Assembly (NCBI GenBank): GCA_963707965.1
Contig: CAVPRR010000003.1
Coordinates: forward strand, 124,001 to 188,000
Direction: 5' to 3'
Length of the DNA stretch: 64,000 nucleotides
Origin: VRUE01 sp963707965
GTDB taxonomy: Bacteria > Actinomycetota > Thermoleophilia > Solirubrobacterales > 70-9
The translations under genes and the position numbers were made by a program. A model generated the notes under the pieces. It searched no databases and had not been told where the DNA came from. It was given only the letters and a program-made list of their open reading frames with translations. Shown one piece after another: positions 45,363 to 53,144 of this stretch. Position 1 is the first letter of the stretch; every line of letters starts with the position of its first letter.

Positions 45363-45476
45363 GGGGTGCAATGCTCGACGACAGGGGACCCTCCGGGGTG
45401 CAACTCTCGGCGACAGGGGACCCTCCGGGGTGCAACTCTCGGCGACAGGGGACCCTCCGGGGTGCAACTCTCGGCG
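45363..45476 (+). repeat. 32-bp tandem array, three full copies and a part
   Basis: GGGGTGCAACTCTCGGCGAC then AGGGGACCCTCC, at 45363 (variant), 45395, 45427 and 45459 (partial). Each unit contains a GGGGTGC/GACAGGGGACCC pair that could fold. It lies between sucD and the YVTN protein gene. Confidence 0.95.
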
Positions 45477-45529
45477 TGATCTTGTGTCACAAGAGGAGAC
45501 CGTCGCAGGCAAGCGAAGGGAGAGGCGCG

Positions 45530-47200
45530 ATGTTTTCCAGTCGGTTCCGAGGGGCGAAGCGCGGCGTCTTCGTCGTCGCGGCGGCGGCGGGGCTGATGTC
45601 GATGGCGGCGGGAGCGATGGCGCAGAACGCCTACGTGACCAACTCCGGCGACAAAACCGTCTCGGTGATCGACACCACGACGAACGCCGTGGTCGCGACG
45701 ATCTCGGTGGGTCTCGAACCCGTTGACGTGGCGATCGTGCCCGACGGTACGCGAGCGTTCGTGGTCGACATGGGCGACAACGCCGTCTCGGTGATCGACA
45801 CCGCGACGAATACCGCGATCACGACGATCCCCGTCGGCTCCAAACCGCGCGGGATCGCCATCTCACCCGACGGCGCCCGCGCCTACGTCTCCAACTCCGG
45901 CGACAAAACCGTCTCGGTGATCGACACCACGGCAAATGCCGTTGCCGGCAGCCCGATAGAAGTCGGCGAAGAACCCGATGGCATCGCGATCTCCCCCGAC
46001 GGCAGTCGCGCATTCGTCGCCCAGCGGGGCGGCAACGTCTCCGTGATCGACACGGCCACGAACGCCGTCGTCGGTTCGGTGCCGGATGCACTGGCGCCCT
46101 CCCGGGTCGCCATCGGTCCGCGCGGAGGGCGCGGCTTCGTCACCGACAGCGGCTCCAACTCCGTCACGGCCTTCAATCCCATCAGCGGCAATGTCGTTGG
46201 CGCGCCGATCGCGGTTGGCTCACAACCGGCGGGGATCGCGATCGGGCCGAATGGCGCCCTTGCCTACGTGGCGAGCCCAGTCGACGGCACGATTTCGCCC
46301 GTCGACACGTCCCTCAGCTCCCCGCTCAGCACACCGCTTGGCGGCTTTCCGGGCGCCACCGGAGTGGCAATCGACCCCGGTGGCCTCCTGGGCCTTGTGA
46401 CCAATGGCACCGGGACCTCGGCGACGGTCCTCGACACAACCCGCAACGCCGCCGCCGGGACGGTGACCGTCGGGACGGCGCCGGCGGGCGTGGCGGTCGT
46501 TCCCGATCAGGGCCCGCGCGCCTCCTTCTTCGTGTCGCCCACGCTGAGGCGGGCGAAGAAGAAGCTGACCTTCCATGGCAGTGGCTCGACGGACCCGGAT
46601 GGCCTGATCGCCAACTATGCCTGGGATTTCGGCGACGGCGGGCACGCCCAGGGGACGGCACCGACCCGGGTGCACCGCTACGGGAAGCCCGGCACCTACA
46701 TCGTCACCCTGGTCGTCACCGACGACGACGGGTGCTCGACCGAGCGCATCTACACCGGTCAGACCGCCTCCTGCAACGGCTCCACGGCGGCGGCGGCCAC
46801 CGAGACGCTCACGGTTGCCGATTACCGCGGGCCCATCCTTCGGCTTGCGGGCGGCGGGCGGCAGCGTCTCCGGGGCCGGATCCTCGTCTTCGCGCGCTGT
46901 CCGCGCGAGCCGTGCGCCATGCTCGCCCGCGGAGTGGTCGGGACGACCATCGAGAGTCCAACCGGCACCCGCAGGATCGGGCATCGGATCGGGCGCGCAA
47001 TGGCATCCGCTCCCGCTGGCGACTGGGCCAGGCTGGGGCTGCGTGTTCCGAAGGGAACCAGGCGAGCCGTCCTGCAAGCGCTGCGACGCGGCGGCGCAGC
47101 GAAGGCGAGGCTGGCCGTGGTGGCCACGGACGAAGCTGGCGACCAGACGGTTGGCAAGCGAGATGTCACGCTGGTCTGGCCCCGCCGCCGGCACCGATAG
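45530..47200 (+). CDS. Secreted YVTN beta-propeller protein with PKD domain
   Basis: 556 residues from ATG 45530 (Shine-Dalgarno AAGGGAGAG). Signal peptide: GVFVVAAAAGLMSMAAGAMA. At least seven YVTN-type blades follow (AYVTNSGDKTVSVIDTTTNA, then AVVATISVGLEPVDVAIVPD, and so on). Residues ~335-430 form a PKD-like domain (FHGSGSTDPDGLIANYAWDF then GDGGHAQG). The C-terminal ~120 residues are beta-rich and basic. Likely an extracellular or surface protein of unknown ligand. Confidence 0.85.
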   Translation: MFSSRFRGAKRGVFVVAAAAGLMSMAAGAMAQNAYVTNSGDKTVSVIDTTTNAVVATISVGLEPVDVAIVPDGTRAFVVDMGDNAVSVIDTATNTAITTIPVGSKPRGIAISPDGARAYVSNSGDKTVSVIDTTANAVAGSPIEVGEEPDGIAISPDGSRAFVAQRGGNVSVIDTATNAVVGSVPDALAPSRVAIGPRGGRGFVTDSGSNSVTAFNPISGNVVGAPIAVGSQPAGIAIGPNGALAYVASPVDGTISPVDTSLSSPLSTPLGGFPGATGVAIDPGGLLGLVTNGTGTSATVLDTTRNAAAGTVTVGTAPAGVAVVPDQGPRASFFVSPTLRRAKKKLTFHGSGSTDPDGLIANYAWDFGDGGHAQGTAPTRVHRYGKPGTYIVTLVVTDDDGCSTERIYTGQTASCNGSTAAAATETLTVADYRGPILRLAGGGRQRLRGRILVFARCPREPCAMLARGVVGTTIESPTGTRRIGHRIGRAMASAPAGDWARLGLRVPKGTRRAVLQALRRGGAAKARLAVVATDEAGDQTVGKRDVTLVWPRRRHR

Positions 47201-47299
47201 CCGGCACCGATGGCCGTCACAGATCGACTGGCACCGCCGGTTGGCACCGCCCGCTGGCGTCCCTCGCAGAGCCGCCCGCGGAGCCGCCCGCGGAGTCGC

Positions 47300-47421
47300 G
47301 TTCGCTCTTACTGGCGCTGAGCGCCAGTAAAGACGAACGGGGGGTCGATTCTTCCTCCCATCACGCGGAGGATGGGCGGCGCGTTCGCTCTTACTGGCGC
47401 TCAGCGCCAGTAAAGACGAAC
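47300..47421. repeat. Two 39-bp palindromes (47300-47338, 47383-47421) with linker
   Basis: Copies 7 and 8 of the palindrome flank a linker that is the reverse complement, with changes, of the linker at 29140-29182 (GGGGTCGATTC near the left, GGGCGGCGC near the right). The same composite therefore occurs here in inverted orientation. The rest of 47201-47554 shows short repeats and no gene. Confidence 0.85.
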
Positions 47422-47473
47422 GCACCGCCCTGCACCTGGGGACGCTGCGGCGCCACATGAGTCTCCACGAGGC

Positions 47474-47529
47474 TCCACGGCGATGATTCCGCCACGTCCA
47501 CGGCGATGATTCCGCCACGGCGATGATTG
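47474..47529. repeat. 23-bp tandem repeat, two copies plus a part
   Basis: TCCACGGCGATGATTCCGCC then ACG, at 47474 and 47497, followed by GCGATGATT at 47520. It lies just upstream of the PLP aminotransferase gene. Confidence 0.9.
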
Positions 47530-47554
47530 AGTGGCGTTGCTAGGGTCGGGGCAG

Positions 47555-48658
47555 ATGGCCGGCGACATGATTTCCTTTGCCCGCGGCGCTCCCAGCGCCG
47601 ACATCCTGCCCCGCGAGGCAGTGGCCGATGCCGCGAGCCGGGCGCTCGCCGAGGATTGGGAGACGGCACTCTCCTACGGGACCGGAGTCGGGCATCCCGG
47701 CCTCTGCCAGTGGATCGCCCAGCGGCACGGCGGCCTGGACGCTGGGCAGGTAATGGCGACGAACGGGTCGCTGGAGGCGGGAGCGATGCTGTTCGACCAC
47801 CTGCTCGAGCCCGGGGACCGGGTGGTTGTCGAGCAGCCGAGCTATGACCGCACCCTGCTGATGCTGCAGCGGCTTGGGGTGGAGCTGGTGCCGGTGCCCC
47901 TGGAGGCCGATGGCATCGACATAGATGCGCTGGAGGCGGCGCTGGCCGCCGGGCCGATCAAGCTCGCCCACATCATCCCCAACTTCCACAACCCGGCCGG
48001 ATGCACCCTTTCGGCCGAGAAGCGGGTGCGAGTGGTCGAGCTGGCCGCCGAGCATGGCTTCTGGGTTCTCGAGGACGACCCCTACCGGGAGCTGCCATTC
48101 GAGGGCCAGGCGCTCGAGACGATGCTGTCGATTGACAGGGCCGAACGTGTGATCCACGCCTCATCGTTCTCGAAGACCGTCAGCCCGGGCGTGCGTGTCG
48201 GCTACCTCGCCGGGCCGGAGGCGGAGATCGCCAAGCTCGCGAAACGCGCCAACGAGACCTACATCTCACCGAACATGCTGGCCGAGGCGATTGTCTTCGA
48301 GCTGTGCCGCTCCGGCGCGCTCGACCGCAACATCGAGTTCGTCAAGGGCGCCCTTCGCGAGCGCCGCGATGCACTGGTGGATGCCCTGCGCGAGCAGATT
48401 CCCGAGGCCGAGTTCGTGGTTCCCGGCGGCGGCTACTTCCTCTGGCTCGACCTCGCCTCCGGAACCGACACAGCGGCTCTGCTGGCCGAGGCGAAGGGCG
48501 AGGGCGTCGCGTTCGTTGCCGGCCCCGATTTCACCGTCCGCGGTGGCGAGAACAGCCTCCGCCTCTCGTTCGCCAGCGTGCCGCCGGAGCGAATTCCGGA
48601 GGGCGTTGCCCGCATCTCCCGCGCGCTGGACCGGGTGCGCGCCGGCTCCCCCGCCTAA
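47555..48658 (+). CDS. PLP-dependent aminotransferase, class I (2-aminoadipate/MocR-type domain)
   Basis: 367 residues from ATG 47555; a GTG at 47531 would add eight residues. Motifs: YGTGVGHPGLCQWIAQRHGG, IPNFHNPAGCTLSAEKR, VLEDDPYRELPFEG, and PLP lysine in HASSFSKTVSPGVRVGYLAG. It belongs to the LysN/2-aminoadipate-like group but has no HTH domain, so it is an enzyme. Likely transaminates aromatic or branched amino acids; substrate unclear. Confidence 0.85.
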   Translation: MAGDMISFARGAPSADILPREAVADAASRALAEDWETALSYGTGVGHPGLCQWIAQRHGGLDAGQVMATNGSLEAGAMLFDHLLEPGDRVVVEQPSYDRTLLMLQRLGVELVPVPLEADGIDIDALEAALAAGPIKLAHIIPNFHNPAGCTLSAEKRVRVVELAAEHGFWVLEDDPYRELPFEGQALETMLSIDRAERVIHASSFSKTVSPGVRVGYLAGPEAEIAKLAKRANETYISPNMLAEAIVFELCRSGALDRNIEFVKGALRERRDALVDALREQIPEAEFVVPGGGYFLWLDLASGTDTAALLAEAKGEGVAFVAGPDFTVRGGENSLRLSFASVPPERIPEGVARISRALDRVRAGSPA

Positions 48659-48680
48659 CCCCGCCTAACCCCGCCCAACC
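48651..48680 (+). repeat. 10-bp tandem repeat spanning the aminotransferase stop
   Basis: CCGCCTAACC occurs at 48651 and 48661, then CCGCCCAACC at 48671. The first copy contains the TAA stop of the aminotransferase gene. Confidence 0.85.
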
Positions 48681-48756
48681 CACATCGAGCCTAGGTTGAA
48701 CTGACTCCAAGGTCTCCCGCCGGGCGTGGGTGCCGGTGTCTCCCGCCTGGGAGTGA

Positions 48757-48828
48757 GTGCCGGTTTGTGACCGGCTCAGTGTGCCGGTTGTCGACCGGCT
48801 CAGGGTGCCGGTTTGTGACCGGCTCAGC
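48757..48828. repeat. 24-bp tandem repeat, three copies, reaching into dtxR
   Basis: GTGCCGGTTTGTGACCGGCT then CAGT, at 48757, 48781 and 48805. The last copy contains TCA at 48824-48826, the stop codon of the leftward dtxR-type gene. Each unit has a GCCGGT/ACCGGC inverted pair. Confidence 0.9.
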
Positions 48829-49537
48829 GGCCGTAGCGGTCGGAGGAGAGGATCAGCTGCTCGGGGATCGCGGCTCGGGGCGGGGGGGACGGGTCCGCGA
48901 GCACGGAAACGGTCTCGGCGACGCTGCGGGAGACGTGATGGGATCCGTCGCGGGAGGTAACCGTGACGCCCTCCTCGTCAGAGCTCTCGACGGTTCCAAC
49001 CAGGCCCGGGTTCAACCCGGCGTCCTTGAGGTAGTGCAGCAGCTCCTCGGCCTCGTTCTCGAAGCGCAGCACGTGGACCTTGGCGCCGACCTCGACATCG
49101 GCGAGGAGGGAGCCCGTCTCGCGAATCCCCTCGACAATCGGGTGCCCGTGCGGGCAGGTGGTCGCGTCGCCGATCGCCGCCCGCATCCGCTCCTCCAGGA
49201 CCGGGGACATTGCGTGCTCGATCCGCTCCGCCTCCTCGTGGACCTCGTCCCAGGGGATGCCGAGCACATCGGTGAGGAAGCGCTCGATCATGCGGTGGCG
49301 GCGGACGATGTGGCTGGCGTGCTCCCGCCCCGACTCGGTGAAGCTGAGCAATTTATCGGCCCCCCGCTCGACATATCCGTCGGCGACCAGGCGGCCGATC
49401 ATCTCGTGGACCGTGGGGGGTGAGAGCTGCATCGCGCGGGCGATATTGGCGCCGGTCATCGGCAGCCCGGCCTCTTCCAGCCAGAACATGATCTCCAGGT
49501 ACTCCTGCTCGGCGACAGTCGCGTTCTCCTGCGACAA
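48824..49537 (-). CDS. DtxR/MntR-family metal-dependent repressor
   Basis: 237 residues from a TTG at 49537, seven bases after an AAAGGAG. The winged helix (EQEYLEIMFWLEEAGLPMTG, ANIARAMQLSPPTVHEMIGR) is followed by the dimerisation/metal domain (RFLTDVLGIPWDEVHEEAER, IEHAMSP; CPHGHPI). A FeoA-like SH3 domain is at the C-terminus (VGAKVHVLRFENEAEELLHY). Represses iron or manganese uptake genes when metal is sufficient; which metal is not clear. The ferritin gene in this window is a possible target. Confidence 0.88.
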   Translation of the reverse strand: MSQENATVAEQEYLEIMFWLEEAGLPMTGANIARAMQLSPPTVHEMIGRLVADGYVERGADKLLSFTESGREHASHIVRRHRMIERFLTDVLGIPWDEVHEEAERIEHAMSPVLEERMRAAIGDATTCPHGHPIVEGIRETGSLLADVEVGAKVHVLRFENEAEELLHYLKDAGLNPGLVGTVESSDEEGVTVTSRDGSHHVSRSVAETVSVLADPSPPPRAAIPEQLILSSDRYGR

Positions 49538-49683
49538 GCGGCGCTCCTTTCGGTTGAGTGTCGACCACCTCCGATAGTAGATGACCGCCCTGCGATTCCC
49601 GCATCGACGGACCGGGACGCGTGGCGTCGGTGGGAATCGAGGTCGATACGAGTCGAATCCCCTCCGGCGGATAGTGTTGGGTC

Positions 49684-50277
49684 GTGGAGGAGACCGGGGA
49701 CACGGGTCGGCGGCTGGACTGGCGCGGCGCGGCGCCGGAGGTGCGTCGCGATGCTGCCGGGGACCCCGAGCGAGATGCACCCCGCAGGGATGCCCAGCTC
49801 GCGACTCCAGAGGGCCCCCTGCGGGAGCTGATCGACGGTGTGCGGATCCGCGAGGCGCGGACAATCCCAGACGACCGCGGAACGATCTGCGTCGCCTATG
49901 ACCCCCGCTGGGGCTTCAGCGACGAGCCCATGGTCTACGCCTACGAGGTGACGATCCGCCCGGGCGCGATCAAGGGATGGATCCTTCACGAGACCTACGA
50001 CGACCGGCTCTTCCTCGCCGCGGGCACGGTGAAGTGGGTGTTGTATGACGACCGGCCCGAATCGTCGACCAGGGGCCTGGTATCGGAGCTCTACTTCGAT
50101 TCGCACCATCGCAGCCTGCTGCGCATTCCACGCGGGGTCTGGCACGCCGTGAAGAACGTCGGGGGCGAGGACTCGCGGATGGTCAACTTCCCCACCGCCC
50201 CCTACGACTACGAGAACCCCGACAAGACCCGCCTGCCTCTCGACACCGAGTCGATCCCCTACTCCTTCGAGCACTGA
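49684..50277 (+). CDS. dTDP-4-dehydrorhamnose 3,5-epimerase family protein
   Basis: 197 residues from a GTG. The cupin core (IRPGAIKGWILHETYDDRLF, then VKWVLYDDRPESSTRG, RIPRGVWHAVKNVGG, NFPTAPYDYENPDKTRLPLD) follows the RmlC pattern. The canonical catalytic His/Asp pair is only partly recognisable, so it may be a related epimerase. The N-terminal 40 residues are extra and disordered. A glycosyltransferase follows. Confidence 0.75.
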   Translation: MEETGDTGRRLDWRGAAPEVRRDAAGDPERDAPRRDAQLATPEGPLRELIDGVRIREARTIPDDRGTICVAYDPRWGFSDEPMVYAYEVTIRPGAIKGWILHETYDDRLFLAAGTVKWVLYDDRPESSTRGLVSELYFDSHHRSLLRIPRGVWHAVKNVGGEDSRMVNFPTAPYDYENPDKTRLPLDTESIPYSFEH

Positions 50278-50329
50278 GCGGGGGTGGGGAGGCGGCGGCG
50301 GTGATGCGAGCGTTGGTGGGGAGGCGGAG

Positions 50330-50399
50330 GCGATCGGAAGGCGAGAGGCGATCGGAAGGCGAGAGGCGATCGGAAGGCGAGAGGCGATCGGGAGGCGGG
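50330..50399. repeat. 18-bp tandem repeat, four copies
   Basis: GCGATCGGAAGGCGAGAG at 50330, 50348, 50366 and, diverged, 50384. It lies exactly where the start of the next gene would be expected. Confidence 0.95.
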
Positions 50400-50422
50400 C
50401 GGCTGGGATCTGGCGGCCCGCG

Positions 50423-51286
50423 CTGAACGCCCTGCGACGGCCGCCCCGCGTCGAGGACCCACCGCTGGTCAGCGTCGTCACGGCCACCTACAACTGGTCG
50501 GAGGTGCTGCGTTGGGCTATCCGCTCCGTGCGCGCCCAGGGCTACCCGCGCTGGGAGATGATCGTCGTCGGCGACGCCTGCACAGACGACTCGGGCGAGG
50601 TCGTCGAGTCGTTTGAAGATCCTCGAATCCACTGGCACAACCGCGAGCACAACGCGGGCAGCCAGTCGGAGCCCAACAACGACGGCATCGCGCTTGCGCG
50701 GGGCGAGCTGATCGCCTACCTGGGGCACGACGACCTCTGGGCCCCGGACCATCTGACTCGCCTGGTTGCAGCGCAGCGCAGAGCGTCCGCCGATGTCGCC
50801 TTCTCGATCAGCGAGGTGATCGGGCCGCCGGGCAGCGGGATGCGCAACCTCTCCGGCCTGAAGGCGAACGGCTACGAGGGAGGGCACCTGCCGCCCAGCG
50901 CGCTGCTGCACAGGCGGGACCTCTCCGAGCGGATCGGCGGCTGGCTCGACTACCGCGAGATCGACCTGCCACCCGACACCGAGTTCCTCGAGCGCGCCCT
51001 TGCGGCTGGCGCCTCCTTCACCTGCTCATGGGCGCTCACCTGCTTCAAGCTGCCCTCGGCGATGCGCCGCAACTCATATGTCGAGCGCCCGTCCCACGAG
51101 CAGGAGGAGCTGACCGGACGGATGCGCCGCGAGCGGGCGTTCCAACTGCGCGAGCTGGGCCGGGCGGTGGCCAGTCGAGCGCTGCATCCCCGGACCGACC
51201 CGAAAAGCTTCGGCCCCCAGGTCGGCCCCGGCGCCGGCAAGGGCGCTCAGGTTCGCGAGGCGCGTCGCATCCGCGGCCTCGACTGA
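50423..51286 (+). CDS. Family 2 glycosyltransferase (start codon unclear)
   Basis: About 288 residues. The GT-A core is recognisable: LVSVVTATYNWSEVLRWAIR, MIVVGDACTDDSGEVVESF, then LARGELIAYLGHDDLWAPDH (DxD-like). The conserved frame begins upstream of the first GTG at 50504, and no ATG, GTG or TTG occurs in that frame back through the 18-bp array. A CTG at 50423 is given as a nominal start. Either a rare start, or the true start was lost when the array arose. It transfers a sugar onto an unknown acceptor. Confidence 0.6.
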   Translation: MNALRRPPRVEDPPLVSVVTATYNWSEVLRWAIRSVRAQGYPRWEMIVVGDACTDDSGEVVESFEDPRIHWHNREHNAGSQSEPNNDGIALARGELIAYLGHDDLWAPDHLTRLVAAQRRASADVAFSISEVIGPPGSGMRNLSGLKANGYEGGHLPPSALLHRRDLSERIGGWLDYREIDLPPDTEFLERALAAGASFTCSWALTCFKLPSAMRRNSYVERPSHEQEELTGRMRRERAFQLRELGRAVASRALHPRTDPKSFGPQVGPGAGKGAQVREARRIRGLD

Positions 51287-51385
51287 CAGCGCCCATAACG
51301 CGACTGACAGCGCCCATAACGCGACTGACAGCGCCCATAACGCGACTGACAGCGCCCATAACGCGACTGGCAGCGCCCCATAACG
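51280..51385. repeat. 21-bp tandem array (4 exact + 1 variant) from the glycosyltransferase stop
   Basis: CGACTGACAGCGCCCATAAC then G, at 51280, 51301, 51322, 51343 and a 22-base variant at 51364. The unit contains the TGA stop (51284-51286); as 21 is a multiple of three, the stop recurs in frame. Confidence 0.95.
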
Positions 51386-51399
51386 CGACTGAGCGCCGC

Positions 51400-52215
51400 T
51401 CAGCGGCGCTCGACGAGGCTGGAGACGATCGCCTCGTAGACGCCATCGCCCATCGCGCCCTCGGTGACGGTGACGTTGTCCCAGGAGGCAAGGGCACTGC
51501 GGAGGCCGGGATCGCGCTCGGGGCCGTTGGCGACGACGAAGAAGCGGCCCACGGCGGCGGCGACCTCGAGGTCCTCCACCGAGTCGCCGACCGCGATGCA
51601 GTTCGCTGGGTCATAGCCGCGGGCACGGGCGTGGGCGGCGACAGCGTTTGCCTTGCTCACCATCTGGGGCACCAGGTGGTAGGCGTGGGTGGGGCCGTCG
51701 ATCGCCGGCATCTCACGGCCGATCGCGCCGTTGTCGAGCAGGCGCAGGTCATCGTGTCCCTCCCTGCGAAGCAATTCGTTCGCGGCCTTGACGTCCACCT
51801 TGCCGCGGAAGAGGTGGGAGAGGACGCGGCCATGGTGCCAGGGGGAGTGATACTCAAGGTGTCCCTCGAACTGCCCGAACAGCATCTTCGGGATGCCTCG
51901 CTGCTCGATCTTCTCGTACACCGTCCCATCCTCGTCGGGGACGAGGTCGCCGGTCAACAGCGTCGTCTGGCCGTCGATCGCAAAGGCGCAGCCGGCCTCG
52001 TAGATGTAGGACGCCTGGCCCATCAGGCGCGCCGCCTCGTGGACCTGCGGCTCGCGCCGCCCGGACATGAGCACCACCTCCACCCCGGCCCGATGGCAGG
52101 CCTCCAGCCCGCGCGCCTGGGCCATGGAGAAATCGCCCTCGGCGTCGCGGAACAGTGAGCTGTCCCGCCCGAGCAGGGTCCCATCGAGGTCGGTGTAGAC
52201 GCATCTCAAAGCCAT
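51400..52215 (-). CDS. HAD-IIB family phosphatase
   Basis: 271 residues. Motif I VYTDLDGTLLGRDSS, motif II VVLMSGRREPQV, cap domain in the middle, and motif III/IV SKANAVAAHARARGYDPANC and IAVGDSVEDLEVAAAVGRFF. This is the Cof/sugar-phosphatase type (mannosyl-3-phosphoglycerate phosphatase-like). The substrate is unknown; neighbours suggest sugar-phosphate chemistry. Confidence 0.85.
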   Translation of the reverse strand: MALRCVYTDLDGTLLGRDSSLFRDAEGDFSMAQARGLEACHRAGVEVVLMSGRREPQVHEAARLMGQASYIYEAGCAFAIDGQTTLLTGDLVPDEDGTVYEKIEQRGIPKMLFGQFEGHLEYHSPWHHGRVLSHLFRGKVDVKAANELLRREGHDDLRLLDNGAIGREMPAIDGPTHAYHLVPQMVSKANAVAAHARARGYDPANCIAVGDSVEDLEVAAAVGRFFVVANGPERDPGLRSALASWDNVTVTEGAMGDGVYEAIVSSLVERR

Positions 52216-52238
52216 TGCTGGGTCGCTACCGTAGCCGG

Positions 52239-53144
52239 ATGCCCTGGCGACTCGCCGATCGCGCCCTCGATCTAAGCGAGCCGTTGGCCACCGGGATCGT
52301 CAACGTAACGGCCGATTCGATGTTCGAGGGGGCGCGGAGTGGGACGCCGGAGCAGGCGGTCGCCGATGGGATGGAGCTGGTCGAGGCCGGATTCGACATG
52401 CTCGACGTGGGGGCGGTGGCGGCGCGCAGCGGGCCGCCGGTCCCCGCCGATGAGGAGGCCGCGGCGCTGCTGCCGGCCGTCGAGGGACTTGCCGGGACGG
52501 GGGTGCCGGTCTCCGCCGACACATTCTCGGTGGAGGTCGCGCGGCGGGCGCTCGCGGCGGGCGCGGTCGCCGTCAACGACATCTCCGGGGGCTCGGATGA
52601 GATGTTCGAGCTGGTTGGCGAGACCGGCTGCGGCTACGTGCTGACTCACATCGAGGGACCGCCGCGGGAGGACCGGCCGCCGCGCTCCTACGACGACATC
52701 GTCGACCACCTGAAGTCGTGGTTCGGGGGGCGAGTCGAGATGGCCCGGCGACTTGGAGTCAGTGAGGAGCAGATTGCCATCGATCCCGGCCTCGACTTCG
52801 ATCTCACCACCGAGCAGGACCTGGAGGTCCTGCGCCGGCTCGGCGAGTTGCGGGAGCTGGGACTGCCGCTCTACGTGTCGCTGTCCCGGAAGGACTTCAT
52901 CGGCGCGGTGCTGGCGGGTTCCTGGGAGGACCGCCTGCCGGCCGGCGAGCGGGAGTGGGGAACCGTCGCCGCCCTTGCGTTGGCGGTTCGCGCCGGGGCC
53001 GACGTCCTCCGCATCCACGACCGCAGCTCGCTGCAGGCCGTGCGGGTTGCGGGCCGAATCGCCCGTCCCGGGGCCGTCCGTGTCGACTTAGTGCCGCATA
53101 GCGACACTAAGTCGACACAGCCGTCACAGCGGGGCGCGAGCTAG
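52239..53144 (+). CDS. Dihydropteroate synthase-like protein
   Basis: 301 residues from ATG 52239. The DHPS barrel is present (ATGIVNVTADSMFEGA; VAVNDISGGSDE; DPGLDFDLTTEQDLEVLRRL; LYVSLSRKDFIGAVLAG; DVLRIHDRSSLQ). However, NVTPDSF reads NVTADSM and the usual GGESTRPG region reads GAVAARSGPPVP, so key substrate loops differ. It may be a divergent FolP or a paralogue with another role. Its TAG overlaps the GTG of the helicase gene by one base. Confidence 0.7.
   Translation: MPWRLADRALDLSEPLATGIVNVTADSMFEGARSGTPEQAVADGMELVEAGFDMLDVGAVAARSGPPVPADEEAAALLPAVEGLAGTGVPVSADTFSVEVARRALAAGAVAVNDISGGSDEMFELVGETGCGYVLTHIEGPPREDRPPRSYDDIVDHLKSWFGGRVEMARRLGVSEEQIAIDPGLDFDLTTEQDLEVLRRLGELRELGLPLYVSLSRKDFIGAVLAGSWEDRLPAGEREWGTVAALALAVRAGADVLRIHDRSSLQAVRVAGRIARPGAVRVDLVPHSDTKSTQPSQRGAS
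53081..53117. terminator. 13-bp perfect hairpin inside the 3' end of the DHPS-like gene
   Basis: TGTCGACTTAGTG (53081-53093) and CACTAAGTCGACA (53105-53117) frame an 11-base loop within the last coding codons. It could act as a terminator-like or RNA-stability element, or be an inserted palindrome. Confidence 0.4.
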
